Source of the DNA: Bimastos eiseni
Taxonomy: Eukaryota; Annelida; Clitellata; Crassiclitellata; Lumbricidae
Direction of reading: 5' to 3'
Assembly (NCBI GenBank): GCA_959347315.1
Contig: OY365806.1
Coordinates: 56,788,350-56,852,349 of the forward strand
Length of the DNA: 64,000 nucleotides
Position 1 is the stretch's first letter. Each line of letters opens with the position of its first letter. A program made the translations under genes and the position numbers. Of this stretch, positions 45,850 through 57,490 are shown one piece after another. The notes below the pieces were generated by a model. The model had not been told where the DNA came from. It ran no database searches and worked only from the letters and a program-made list of their open reading frames with translations.

Positions 45850-46832
45850 ACTCGTCCCTCCTCTTGTCTCAGTCTTTCTCGACCTCGGTCACTATAGGCT
45901 TATAGGCCCACTTATCCCATGTTCTAACACCAAGCCATACCCACACTGCACCACGTCTCCCCTCTGAATTCCGCAAATGTCCGATGCTTCGAGCCAATCG
46001 TCCACCATCTCTGCAAGAACCCATACTCATCTGATCCTCTACCTCCCCGCTCTCAAGCTATACGACACCCACCTTAATGTCTGGGCCTACTAAGTCGGGG
46101 ACCGTTAACCCTTCTAGCAGCTTCCCTTGGAACTCCCGTACTAGGCAACCCTTTGGACAACACCTATAGTTCGACGCCGAGCTCGTGTGTAAGTTGATAC
46201 CCTATGCTTGAAATTCTAGTGGCGCTTTAGAAGTTTGGAGAAAAAACTGTTTATGTTACACCGAAAAAGCTTATAACCTCTAAGGAACATTCGGGGGTAT
46301 GGACAGAAAACGTATCAAAAGCGTGACAAAGCACATGACATGCATATGCAGCACAACATGGCTTGTAGATCTTATTGCTTGCTGCTTGTGTGCCTTACTG
46401 TTACCTGCTAATTCTTGCTTCCATTATCCGAAGCCTGGCTACGACAGTCTACAAATTCTACAAACTCTACATTCGTCGGCATATTATATTGTGTCTCTGG
46501 TGCTATCACGGATCAACGCTTTAGCGATGGCGCTGCGTTGGCATTCGATGTCAGTGACTAGAAACATGTCCATGACTAAGTTAAATAACCCCTGCTCTGC
46601 CTACTCCACCCTGCTCTCAATGGGTCTTTAGCATTGAGCCAAAACCCACAGGTTTCCTCAGTTTCAGTAATGTTTTTGACATTTCTGGGATGGGCCTACC
46701 TGTCATAATCCAGGCCCCTGTCAGCAAGCCCCACGACACCCTCTCATCGGCCATGACGAAAACGATCACCCATGACTTCATATTCGCTTATAGACTACTG
46801 CGTTTGCGAAACATGTATATATATATACATAT
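45850..46832. other. No gene recognised
   Basis: Unassigned DNA. A 110-codon frame at 46299-46631 has no recognisable motif. The stretch ends with a short AT/CAT tract, the target of the retrotransposon. Confidence 0.4.
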
Positions 46833-47368
46833 TGTTAGGTGCGGGTGCATTGACTATGATCTGGGACCATCCTAGAGCAGGTGCGTTGGTAGTAGACTCG
46901 TAGGCACAGGGTGTAGCGAAGAACCAAAGCGGGCCTACGATGTGTACTGAGGTGTACATAGAGAGCGCACAATAGGTTATCTGCTGTGTATATAAGGCTG
47001 TGCAATGAGAGTTTCTGGGAGTGTTGGATCAGATAGTTAAGGAGTGACGTCGCGTAGCAGGCTCGTTGCTGTTTCAGGTAGCTATGTCGTAGTTAAGGCT
47101 GACCAACATCTCCAGTTGTTAAAAAGACGGTAAGTGTCTACGTTTGACCTTAGTATTTCCGCTTCTCGGCCGAGTAAAGGACCGTCTGAGTTGTTTTCTG
47201 TTGACTGCTGTCGGTAGTGCGTCCCTTCCGTTGGAAGAGGAGTCTGTCAACGTGCTTCCGCACTTCGTTTCTACGAACGTTTGTATAGGTTGTCTTTGTT
47301 ATGGCGAAAGAAATAGAGTTTACTCACTAACTGTCTTATTTCTAGTAACTATAAAGCGCAGCATAACA
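46833..47368 (+). repeat. 5' LTR
   Basis: Begins TGTTAGGTGCGGG and ends GCAGCATAACA. It contains a TATATAAG box (46989-46996), a TGACGTCG CRE-like site (about 47045) and a GGTAAGTG donor-like site (about 47128). The frame starting CTACGTTTGACC inside it is not a gene. Just after it, TTTGGGGTC (47369 on) is the likely primer-binding region; the tRNA is not identified. Confidence 0.92.
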
Positions 47369-47765
47369 TTTGGGGTCTATCGTTCGGTCGAAAGTTTTGC
47401 GATTATCCATTAAAGTGCGAAATTGTGGGGTTCTAGAATTAACGTAGACTTGGGCTAGGCGAGAATTACGAGCACTCCTTTGCGAGAAGGATTTTGTAGC
47501 TTCGTGGCGGTGGTTAAAATTAGCTACCCGTGCGAAATATGTTCACTTAGTAGCGAAATTAGGATATTGCGACTATATTTTTGACAAAGTGACTCTAAAG
47601 CAGTATAACTGTCCACTGTTCTCGGAAACCATTCTTAAAGTGATAGATATCATATTTGTTCACGAGTAACAGGAAGTGACCAGAACATTACAAGTGGAAT
47701 TGTTACAAACGGGTTGTATCTCGTCCAATATAATTCGGTCTAAAAACTGAATTGTCAATTGTTAA

Positions 47766-49050
47766 ATGGAAACTCCGGTTGCGGCGAGGTCGTTGACTGT
47801 CGAGGACATTTTTGACTTGAGTGCAGAAGATTTGAAACAGGAGTTGGAAAAAGTGGGCCAGGATACTCGTGGCTTAAGCAAGGCTCAAATGCAAAAGGCG
47901 TTGATGACGTTTGTTTCGCCTTCGAAAGCGCTAAAGGAGGAATGGCGCATTAAGTCTAAGGCTATGGAATTAAGAGCCATGAAAGAAGCAGAAGATGCCG
48001 ATAGGCAAATGAAACGTGACGAGGCAGAACGCATTCTGAAGAAGGAGCAAGCAGACCGAGAGTTTGAGATTCTAACAATTAAATTCCAAGCAGAGGCAAG
48101 GCAAATGAAATTAGAAGCAAGTGAGAAGGAATTGGCAGCGAAAGAGATGAGAATTAGGTTGCAAATGGAGTCGGATGAACGTAAGGCTAGAATTGCGTTA
48201 GAGGAAGCGAAGATTACGGCCGAGGCTGATGAAAGAGAACGAGTCAGACAGTATGACTTTAAAATGAGGAGATTAGAGGGACACACTGGCGACTTTTCGG
48301 ATTCGGGTGACGGGTTTCGGATTGCGTCAGCGGTAAAGTTTGTACCTAAATTTGATGATGTGGACATAAACCACTACATCTTAGCTTACGAGAAAGCGAT
48401 GAAAATTCATAAGTTCCCTAAAGCGAAATGGACGGCGTTGATCCATACTCAACTGACGGGAAAAGCTCAGAAGGTTTTTGCTGAGTTGAGTACGGAACAA
48501 TGTGGGGACTATGATGTGCTGAAACAAGCGTTGCTATTAGCATATTCCAGAGTTCCTGAGTTTTACCGGAAACGGTTCCGCACTTTGTCCAAGGGAAATG
48601 CAGAAACGTACTCGAATTTCGCGTTCCGATTAACTTTTCCGTTTCGACGTTATTTAGAGGGAGAAGATGCGTTAACTGATTTGGATAAGCTGTTGGAAGT
48701 ATTTAAGCTTGAGCAATTTGTGAATTGCATGCCGACAGATTCATCGTTGGGTTATTGAGAAAAAACCGAGGACTTTGTCTGAAGCTGCGAAACTAGCTGA
48801 CGAATTTGCAATTTTGTACAGACCATTTAAATTCGAAGACTCCTCTGGAGCTAAAATTGAATCAAGAAACCATTTTTCTGGTGGTATGGGTACTTTTGGT
48901 CCCCCAAAAAGTTCCAAAAAAGTTGAACAGCATGTGCAATTTCAAAAAATTTTTGAGGAGGCATCGGTTTGTGGGTACTGTCGACTTCGAGGGCATGTAG
49001 TGAAGGATTGTAGAAGTCTAAAGAGGAAGCAAGCTCGAATGTTCGAGAAT
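47766..49050 (+). pseudogene. Gag (capsid/nucleocapsid), one frameshift
   Basis: Starts at ATG 47766, about 400 bp after the LTR. Residues about 60-165 are a long charged coiled coil (Glu/Lys/Arg-rich). The capsid part follows (residues 190-300, Val-Pro-Lys-Phe-Asp-Asp-Val-Asp then Glu-Phe-Tyr-Arg-Lys-Arg-Phe-Arg), which resembles the SCAN domain; that host domain is thought to derive from Gmr1-like gag. A frameshift near 48745 leads to a second frame with Leu-Ser-Glu-Ala-Ala-Lys-Leu-Ala-Asp-Glu-Phe and a CCHC zinc knuckle Cys-Gly-Tyr-Cys-x4-His-x4-Cys (48970-49012). Apart from that shift it is open throughout. Confidence 0.85.
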
Positions 49051-49099
49051 AAGCCAAATTCTATTCATTTAGGGGAAAGTGGAGCAGCAAGTACGAAGT

Positions 49100-49480
49100 C
49101 CGAGGGTTTGTCTCTCGTACATGATGGTTATCAGCCTTTTTGTGCGGAAGCAGTTCTGATCGAAAATGAGGGGTCACGCCGTGACGTAGTTCTATTTCGT
49201 GATAGTGGTTCTTTGCAGACTTTAATCAGTAAAGAAAGGGTGAATGAATATGAGTTTCATGACACCAGTGAGAAGCGGTTCGTTCATTCAGGGAATTTTG
49301 GGTCAACCTACAGAAATTCCACTTGTCGAAATTACTTTACAGTCACCGACTGTAAATGGAAAAATTCTTTGTGGATTGGTTGACAAATTGCCCCAGGGAG
49401 TAGATATTTTGGTGGGCAATGATCTTCCGGAGATAGTTCCGTTAAGCGTGTCAGTGTTGACTAGGGCACAAGCGGCCAGA
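49100..49480 (+). pseudogene. Retropepsin-type protease, frameshifted
   Basis: An Asp-Ser-Gly catalytic triplet at 49201-49209 (in Phe-Arg-Asp-Ser-Gly-Ser-Leu-Gln-Thr-Leu-Ile) marks an aspartic protease of the gag-pol polyprotein. A frameshift near 49290 moves the second half (Leu-Pro-Gln-Gly-Val-Asp-Ile-Leu-Val-Gly-Asn-Asp-Leu, 49387-49425) to another frame. The position between the zinc knuckle and integrase is as expected. Confidence 0.75.
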
Positions 49481-49689
49481 AAAAAGGATTTCATGGGAAA
49501 TTTACATGGCGTGTCCGTTCGGTCGACCGTACAACCTATGGATTCAGGGGATGGTCAAGTTGACGATCAGACCGCTGTACTATCTGGAAGTCAGTCACTT
49601 GTACTTGATGAACCACAGGGTGCATTGTTCCGAGGTAATAGTGTAGACTTGATGGGTGATACTATTAGTTCTGGATTAATTGTTTCGCG

Positions 49690-51131
49690 AACTGAGTTGA
49701 TGAGGTTACAACGGGCCGATGTCTCGATAAAGCAATTCTCTATGCTAGCGGAATCTCAGATGGATGAATTTGAACGTTTTCGCTATGTGCTGAAAAACGG
49801 TGTGCTTACGCGACAGTGGCGTACTAAGTACACGCCTGTTGGGGGTCTGGTTACGCAGGTTGTCGTGCCGAAAGTACTTCGAATCAGGTATTGCAAGTGG
49901 CGCATGACATTCCTGCTAGCGGTCACTTAGGAATGCGCAAGACTAGGGACAGGGTACTTGCTCATTTTTGGTGGTTTGGTATTTTCTCCGATGTGACGAA
50001 ATATTGTCGGACTTGTGACATTTGTCAAAGATTAGGGTAAGGTGCGGTCAAGATAGAGGCACCGTTGATTAATCTTCCAGTGATTGACCAAGGGTTTCGG
50101 AGTTTGGCAATGGATATTGTTGGGCCTTTACCGACATGTCCTAAGTCGGGAAATCGGTTTAATTTAACCGTCATGGATTTGGCCACCCATTATCCTATGG
50201 CTTTTCCACTTCAGACGCATTCTGCGAAGGACGTGGCTAAATGCTTAGTGGAAGTTTTCTCAATGTTTGGATTTCCCGAGGAATTATTGTCTGATTGCTG
50301 GACGAAATTCATGTCCGAATTGATGCGTAATTTGTTGTGTGAATGTCAGGTGATACATTTAAGGACAAGTCCCTACCATCCTCAAACTAATGGGTGCATA
50401 GAAAGGTTTCATCGTACTCCAAAGGATATGATGAAGGCGGTGGGAAATTCGTTTCCGGGAGATTGGGACGAGGTGCTGCCATGGCTTTTGTTTGCCTACA
50501 GAGAAGTTCCTGTTTCAGGGTTGGGGTTTTCGCCTTTTGAATTGATTTTTGGTAGGAATGTTAAAGGGCCTCTGAAATTGATAAAGCGCCATTGGCTAAA
50601 TGACGAGAGTTTGAAGAAGATGAGGCAAGATAATGTCGTAAATTTTGTTTTGAATCTGAGGGATTGGATTCGTGCGACCCTTGAAATTGTAAACAAAAAT
50701 GAGGTAACTGAGAAGGCGAATTCGAATTTGTGGTACGATATCAATGCACGTAATGTAATTTTCGAAGAAGGCGAGAAGGGCTTGGTTCTGTTGCCACTCA
50801 TTGGGAAACCGCTGCTTGCAAAATATGCAGGGCCTTACGTAATAGAGAAACTGTTGGGAGACGTTGATTACGTTGTTAGTACGCCGGATAGGCGGAAAGC
50901 TAAACCGGTGGTTCACGTGAATCTGTTGAAAAAGTACATGGATCGCGACCCAGACCAGAGTGCAAGTGTGAATTTGGCTGTGGCAGTTGAAGGGAATGAG
51001 GAGTTACAGGGTAACAGTTTTCTTCGTCACGTTTCTCTAGCGCATTTAGAGTCGGCTAAACAAATTGAATTGTCACTATTGTTGCTTGATTATGGGGACG
51101 TTTTTGATGATCGACCGGGAAAACAAACCTA
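49690..51131 (+). pseudogene. Integrase (DD35E), upstream of RT
   Basis: The N-terminal zinc module has a His-x-His-like pair near 49902-49923, after a frameshift at about 49890, and Cys-x2-Cys at about 50009-50024. A stop (TAA at 50038) follows, then the catalytic core with Asp at 50113, Asp at 50293 and Glu at 50401, spacing 59 and 35 residues, an intact DD35E triad. A long C-terminal part (GPY/F-like Tyr-Ala-Gly-Pro-Tyr-Val-Ile at about 50824-50845) continues to 51131. Its location before RT is the diagnostic oddity. Residue 2 after the second Asp is Cys-Trp where relatives have Gln-Gly. Confidence 0.88.
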
Positions 51132-51900
51132 ATTGATCATAATATCGAGTTGATGCGGGGCGTGAGACCCGTACGACAGTCGGCGTACCGGTTACACCCA
51201 GAGAAATTACGGTGGGTCGATTCCGAAATTTCTCGGCTGTTGAATTTGGGCATTATTGAAAAATCGGTGAGTCCGTGGGCGGCTCCGATAGTGATCGTTC
51301 CGAAATCAGATGGCACTGGACGACTATGTGCAGATTTCCGGAAGCTAAATTCGGTTACCGTGGCGGATCCGTTCCCAATGCCTCACATTGATGCATTGTT
51401 GGACAAACTTGGTGGTGCAAAATACATGACCAAGTTGGATATGACCAAGGGATACTGGCAGATCCCTTTACATCCGTCGGCGATTTCATTGACGAGATTT
51501 GTAACGCCGCATGGTCACTATCAATGGAAATTTTTAGCATTCGGGTTACGAAATGCTCCGGCAACGTTTAGACGGCTTGTGCGAAAATTGTTCCAGGGGC
51601 TGGAATCGATCTGTGATGCGTATCTCGATGACATCATCATTTTCAGTCGGAATTGGTCGGATCACTTGTTGCAGTTGAAGCAAATTTTTCGGAGATTGGT
51701 ACATGCTAAACTAAAGCCTAACGTTAAGAAATGCGTTTTCGCCAATGCCGAACTTGATTTCTTGGGTCATCATGTTGGGTTGAATTGTATTAGACCCAGG
51801 TTGCAGAAAGTTGAAGCTCTGTTAGCGTTTCTGCAACCGACTAACATAAACAGGTACAATCCTTGTTAGGAGCAGCTGGTTACTACCGGAAGTATTTGGC
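51132..51900 (+). pseudogene. Reverse transcriptase
   Basis: Ty3/Gypsy-type RT with complete fingers-palm landmarks: Gly-Ile-Ile-Glu-Lys-Ser, Arg-Leu-Cys-Ala-Asp-Phe-Arg-Lys-Leu-Asn, Leu-Asp-Met-Thr-Lys-Gly-Tyr-Trp-Gln-Ile-Pro-Leu, Phe-Gly-Leu-Arg-Asn-Ala-Pro-Ala-Thr-Phe, and the catalytic Tyr-Leu-Asp-Asp at 51621-51632. One uninterrupted frame runs to 51869. A frameshift near 51850 separates it from RNase H, and another near 51135 separates it from integrase. Confidence 0.92.
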
Positions 51901-52440
51901 AAATTACGCTGAACTAACGCTGCCATTAACTGCGCTGTGCAAGTAGAATGTGGTTTTCCGATGGACTGAGGCAGCGAATAAATCTTTTCTGGATTTGAAG
52001 TCGAGGTTGGCTTCGCGTCCAATTTTGAGAACGCCGGATTATGAAAAACCCGTTTATTTTGGCTGTAGATGCGTCTCAAAATTGTGTGGGAGCGTGTTTG
52101 TTGCAGGTTGACTCTGACGTGGAACATCCAATTTGCTACCTTAGCCGGAAGTTACGGAAGCACGAACTCAACTATTCGACAGTCGAAAAGGAGCTTTGGC
52201 GCTCTTGACCTCTGTGCGGGCGTGCAGTGTGTATTTTGGATCGGCACCTGTCACGGTATACACTGACCACAGACCGCTCCAGTTCCTACGCGCCATGAAG
52301 AACTCAAACCAAAAACTCTTACGCTGGAGTTTGGAGCTCCAGGAGTTCTCCCTTGACATTCGCCACAAACCAGGAAAAGACAATCATTTGCCAGACTTGT
52401 TAAGTCGTCCGTCGCCAGCATATGCTGTTGGGGCGAATTA
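51880..52440 (+). pseudogene. RNase H, several frameshifts
   Basis: Follows RT in the usual order. Leu-Gly-Ala-Ala-Gly-Tyr-Tyr-Arg-Lys-Tyr-Leu (about 51870-51900) begins the connection. A stop (TAG) lies near 51944, and indels lie near 52045 (a CCC run) and 52195 (a TTT run). Recognisable are Ala-Val-Asp-Ala-Ser (about 52060), Glu-Lys-Glu-Leu, and the distal Tyr-Thr-Asp-His-Arg-Pro-Leu-Gln with His-Lys-Pro-Gly-Lys-Asp-Asn-His-Leu-Pro-Asp (52258-52400). Two of the breaks are single-base changes in homopolymers. Confidence 0.8.
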
Positions 52441-52699
52441 TGGACGTGTTGGGCTGGGGAAGTTGTATATGTTCTGTCGAGTTAGCAGTTGTTCGACATA
52501 TGGTGTTGCCGTTGTTCTTTTCGCGCAGTGTTTAGGGATCGACATTGCCGTGTATATTATTATTAGTTGGACAGGTAACTATTGTTGCATCCTGAGGTGG
52601 TTGCATACTAACCTTTAGGTGGTATCGTTTAAGGGTTGTTGTTGATGTGCGCCAGTGGTCGAAAACGCTGAAGTTTTCTCCTGCTGTTGTTGTGGGGAC

Positions 52700-53235
52700 T
52701 GTTAGGTGCGGGTGCATTGACTATGATCTGGGACCATCCTAGAGCAGGTGCGTTGGTAGTAGACTCGTAGGCACAGGGTGTAGCGAAGAACCAAAGCGGG
52801 CCTACGATGTGTACTGAGGTGTACATAGAGAGCGCACAATAGGTTATCTGCTGTGTATATAAGGCTGTGCAATGAGAGTTTCTGGGAGTGTTGGATCAGA
52901 TAGTTAAGGAGTGACGTCGCGTAGCAGGCTCGTTGCTGTTTCAGGTAGCTATGTCGTAGTTAAGGCTGACCAACATCTCCAGTTGTTAAAAAGACGGTAA
53001 GTGTCTACGTTTGACCTTAGTATTTCCGCTTCTCGGCCGAGTAAAGGACCGTCTGAGTTGTTTTCTGTTGACTGCTGTCGGTAGTGCGTCCCTTCCGTTG
53101 GAAGAGGAGTCTGTCAACGTGCTTCCGCACTTCGTTTCTACGAACGTTTGTATAGGTTGTCTTTGTTATGGCGAAAGAAATAGAGTTTACTCACTAACTG
53201 TCTTATTTCTAGTAACTATAAAGCGCAGCATAACA
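52700..53235 (+). repeat. 3' LTR
   Basis: A 536-bp copy of the 5' LTR; no difference seen by eye. A short GTGGGGA purine run just before it (about 52692-52698) is the likely polypurine tract. It is followed by the ATAT target duplication. Confidence 0.92.
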
Positions 53236-55536
53236 ATATATATGTATATATTTATGTATATATTTATGTACGAAATCATCAGGCACTCGTGTCGGCTATC
53301 TGTTATAATAAGGCACTCGCCATTTCTGAGTCGATCATTAGATGCAGCAAGGTCACACAAAGTTCATGCTTGATATCACCTCTTGACCCCGGAGTCTGGA
53401 ATTTCGAGGGTACTGGAAAATCATGCTGAAACGATATCCAAATATAGCATAAATCATGAATCGCCATCAAGCTGTGCATAAATACGATTCACACGCAAGA
53501 TTCGGTTTGAGATCCTAGTCTGTTAACACAAGATTTCATTGTCTAGCAATGTTTAAGTGCGCTTTTGCGTTGAACATTTCTTCATATAATTATATTCAAA
53601 CGCCACTGCCATGGCTGGAACATTCCCCTCAGACCAAGGATTTTAAATTAGTGTTTTTCGTCCTTGCCTTCAGACATACAATGCAATACAGCTATCATTT
53701 ATATCATGGCGCGCCTTGATAAAACACAGAGTCTTATATACTTAGGCCTAAAGGACGCGTTACAGAAACCGTTCATTTAGCCTATCTATAGCTAGGGCCT
53801 ATAGACTTGTACCCGAAGCGTTGATCACTGTATTTTATCTTAGGTTAATCAATTATTGACTGGTTTTCTGCTAAAAAAAGCTTCACTCAACCTTCAGAGA
53901 CCTTGAGGAATTTTGTTTATTTTGTTTCGCTTCTGAAAAAGGGAGGCCTACTCGTCTTCCCAGTGATCCAACAGAACTTAGGCTACGCTTCCAACCGCCA
54001 TTATACATCCTAGGTCAACTCCATTGAGTTCCTTGGTGCTCATATTGGTTAACATCTGCATGACGTTGAAAGAACATTATAAAAAAACAGAATGCGCAAG
54101 TAAGCTCACTACATCACACTTCTCACATGAATATATAGTCGTTCAAAACTATAATAGGCCCTACTGTTTAGTTTGCCACAACGTAGGCCCTACTAACATA
54201 TAGGCCTATTCCAACTTGATATGGGCGTCCACATTATCCATATAGGGCATAAGCCCAGATTACATTAAGCTAGTTGTTAATCCAGGCAATTTCCAGCGTG
54301 ACCTTGACAAAATTGCTTCAGAAGCTTTTAAAATGGTTTCCTGCTCAGAATTCATTGCTGAATACTGCTAATCCCACAAAATCCGACCACCCCCAATAAT
54401 AAACTTCAAAATAGGTCAAAAGGTCAACATTAAAGGAAATTGTCATAACTTAGTCAAATAGACATCATTCGATCTGGGTGATTCTTTTACCAATCTCCAC
54501 CTCGTCTATTCGAAGGAGGTATACGTTGATCTGCGTGTAATAATTGTTCGATCCCTGGCCAGTGACCACCTCGATTGACAAGCAATGACCCTGCAGCCGC
54601 TAGACGGACAGGCGCGTTATGACTGGCGCAGGCATTGGCATATACGCCATCTAAAAAGTGTATCCGTAAACGCAGAGGAACGAACCTTGGCCTTTAACTA
54701 CTAACACCAATAAATTATCGCAGGTATGACGTGTTCGTGACTTACTTCCACATCTTCATAGGTGACGCCATTTCCATCCTAGTGTTGCATTCGGTAGATG
54801 GCGCTAGTAAAGTGTCGTCCGAGGGACGACAGTCGCAAAACTGTAAATTTATAAATTTATAAATTTTTTCTCAACGTACTTTATTAGAGTACAATAATTA
54901 TTAGAAAAAACAGAATGTACAATTATTGCTACTGTAGTTAACTCCGCCACTGGTAGTACTAGGCCAGTGCCAGTCCCAAGCCTGGATAAAGGAGGAGGAG
55001 GACGCTAATGATCTTTGTTGTCACACAATGTTGTTACACTGCAACAGCCCTATTAGAAGCCAAGTGCGTAGGACCGACATATTCACATTCGCAGCGTCGA
55101 ATAAGTTGTCCAGATGCTGAGATGCAAAGTTAAGATTTGATTAGACCAGAGAGCGCGATAGTGGGTGGAACTTTTAACCAGCTAATCAATCAGTTAAGCA
55201 GTCAATTTTCATTTATAAAAATAAGTTTACATGTGCGTAACTTTTACATTGTCGTACATCCTTGTATGTCAATAATTAGATTAGACTAATGTATAATGTA
55301 TAATAATGTTTACTGATGTATACTAATGTTTAATCTATAAAAATTGAAACTGTAGGCATGTTATACAAATTAAGCTAAGTTGTAACAGCAGTACTATGCA
55401 ATTGTCTAAGTTATTTGGGCAATCAGGAGCAGACCGCATTGCGCATTAAAATGCATTATTAAAATGCAATCTTATAAAAAATCGCCACTAAGAAATGCGC
55501 TACGTAAGCTTTAACTACCGGATGATGGATGGACGG

Positions 55537-55548
55537 ACGCATGCGCAG
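55537..55548. promoter_or_regulatory. NRF1-like site, possible kinase promoter
   Basis: ACGCATGCGCAG matches the NRF1 palindrome GCGCATGCGC except for the first base. NRF1 sites cluster at promoters of widely expressed genes. It lies 4.3 kb upstream of the kinase start codon, within reach of a promoter with a non-coding first exon. An ETS-like CCGGATG is 20 bp upstream. Single-motif evidence only. Confidence 0.25.
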
Positions 55549-56786
55549 TCAGGCCAGCAACCGACAAGAAAATAAATTCTTCTGTTGATATTATTGGCTG
55601 ATGGTAATTCTTTTAATTTTTATATTACCACTGAACTGTCTTGAATTGTTTTGTTGTACATCTTTGTCCCGATCGGGTTCTTTTTGTGAATTATATGGAT
55701 TGCGAAGGATTTATCTCTAATTTAATGCCAGACCGGTTTGGTAATTAGGCTGTTGGCCTTTGCCTGCCCAAAACTCAGCTGTGTTCCGAGTTGGTAAAAT
55801 GACCCATTGCTGGGATGTTTGAGAAGATTATTATTGCAGTAACTGCTGCTATCTAAGGGATTGCTGAGTAATGTAAACTAGTTAAGTTTTGGACATAAAA
55901 GTTTGAGTAAGAAAACGATGGGTGTGCGCAAGTTACAAAGCGTTGACATAAGATTTTTTGATTTTGTATCGTTTAAACTTGTTTAGGTTGATAAAATTAT
56001 TACCATCTTCACAATGCCGTACTTTACGTTATTATGTCGGCAGTCTACCGATGCTTATGATTACTGTCATCAATCCAACACTCATTAACTCAAAGAGCTT
56101 TTATTTATGCACAGAATTATTTTTCATCAATTCAGCTTCTATGTAAGCAAAGATTTTTTTCATCAATCCAGTTTATATTTAAGCAAATACTTTTATACCG
56201 AAGCAAAAATATCAAATAAATGTAATTTAATTAATTCAACTTCCATGCATATTAATTATGCAAAAAATTATTTTTATGAATCAAGCTTCCGCTTTAGCAT
56301 GGAATTAGTTTCATCAATCCAACTTCCATTTATGTAAACAATTATTTTCAACAATCCAACTTCCATTCTGAATTGACCTCATAATATTATTCTTCAGCCA
56401 CACCTTCAATTATGACAGTTGTATTCCTGCTGGATTACCTGCAGTTAGTATTCCAGCTCAACTATTTCAATCCCTTCCACTCAACTATCTCAGAATTGGC
56501 AGAAATTTGGCAAGCTTTGCAAGACACTTTTGGAGGGTAGGCCTATGAAGTTCGAGATATATAAGAAGTTATTTTATATATTGCAGAAGATAGATTTTGG
56601 GCTTCTTATATCATTTTTCAGACTATTTTGAGATTGTCATTGCGGAATGTTGCTTAACACATTGACCGGTGAGGGATGAGGTAACTCGTCACTTATTTCA
56701 TGAGCATCCTTCATAGGTGCACGCAAATATAGACACAGCCAGCAATGCGGACAATCTATACTGCCAATCTCAGTTACTTTTATAGT

Positions 56787-57030
56787 GAGGGCATACACAC
56801 ATACATACATACATACATACACAAATATATACATACATACAGACATAACAATGCCATGTATGGGTCGAATGTAGTTCAATTTTTAGAGTGCCTACTTACT
56901 GTATAACTTTGCATAGAAACATACATACATAATTCCAGAGGGTATTTTTTCTTCATGTGCAAGGTGAACAAGCTAATGCAATACATACATTCATATATAC
57001 ATACATTTGTACATACATACAATCATACAT
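56787..57030. repeat. (CATA)n microsatellite cluster
   Basis: Short CATA repeat runs near 56787-56850, 56920-56935 and 56984-57030, separated by unique sequence. Confidence 0.85.
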
Positions 57031-57365
57031 TCATAGGTGTGCTGGTAATGAATGCTTCCACAGTCAAAGTGTTGAGTCATGTGAATTGGAATGACTATTG
57101 AGGGTCTATTGACATTTCATTATTGTTTATACTTTGTTTACATTATATCATCCTAAATACAGGAACTAGGCACTCTAAAAATTATGTATATTATGTAATC
57201 CTAAATAGAATTTGATTATTAACTACCAAATGCCAGTTGCAATCTCTTTACAGTAAGCAAATATTATCGAATTACAAAGTATCACTTTAGTATTTAGTTA
57301 GAGTTTTTTGCATTTAACTTTTGCCGCCAGTACTTTTTGTTTTATTTGCATTGTGGCATAATTAG

Positions 57366-57490
57366 CGAGTGGTTAGCATGCCAAAATATCAGCTCTGAAC
57401 TTGGAGTGCCTAAGGGTTACGAGCTTTCAGTTTCACCCTTGTTCCTCCAGTACACTCTGCTATAAGATTAGCTTATAAAGTTAAGCGTTG
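57366..57490 (+). mobile_element. Degenerate tRNA-derived SINE
   Basis: TAGCGAGTGG (A-box-like, 57363-57372) is followed 47 nt later by GGGTTACGAGC (B-box-like with one inserted base, 57413-57423). The layout resembles the SINE at 18309, but the tail is unclear. Confidence 0.35.

Larger units (their letters stand above)
46833..53235 (+). mobile_element. Gmr1-like LTR retrotransposon, full length
   Basis: A 6403-bp Ty3/Gypsy-family element with the unusual order gag-protease-integrase-RT-RNase H, so integrase precedes reverse transcriptase as in Ty1/Copia. That order defines Gmr1-like elements. Two 536-bp LTRs (TG...CA) look identical by eye, and the flanks share a 4-bp duplication ATAT (46829-46832, 53236-53239). 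The gag is of the SCAN-related type. The coding region has about six frame breaks, so this copy is defective although the LTRs indicate recent insertion, or the breaks are partly sequencing errors. Confidence 0.92.
53240..57360. other. Gene-poor flank upstream of the kinase
   Basis: No exon or element end recognised. Several TAGGCCTA octamers (53742, 54202, 56539) and CATA-type microsatellites (about 56787-56850 and 56990-57030) occur. A B-box-like GTTCGATCCC near 54550 has no A box. Confidence 0.4.

Noticed and set aside
46299..46631. 110-codon frame before the retrotransposon
   Set aside because: No motif, no splice-site context and no homology that I recognise.
47144..47413. 89-codon frame in the 5' LTR, and its twin at 53011 in the 3' LTR
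   Set aside because: It lies within the LTR sequence and has no known domain; identical because the LTRs are identical.
54540..54560. GTTCGATCCC as a tRNA gene B box
   Set aside because: No A box at a suitable distance and no cloverleaf can be drawn.
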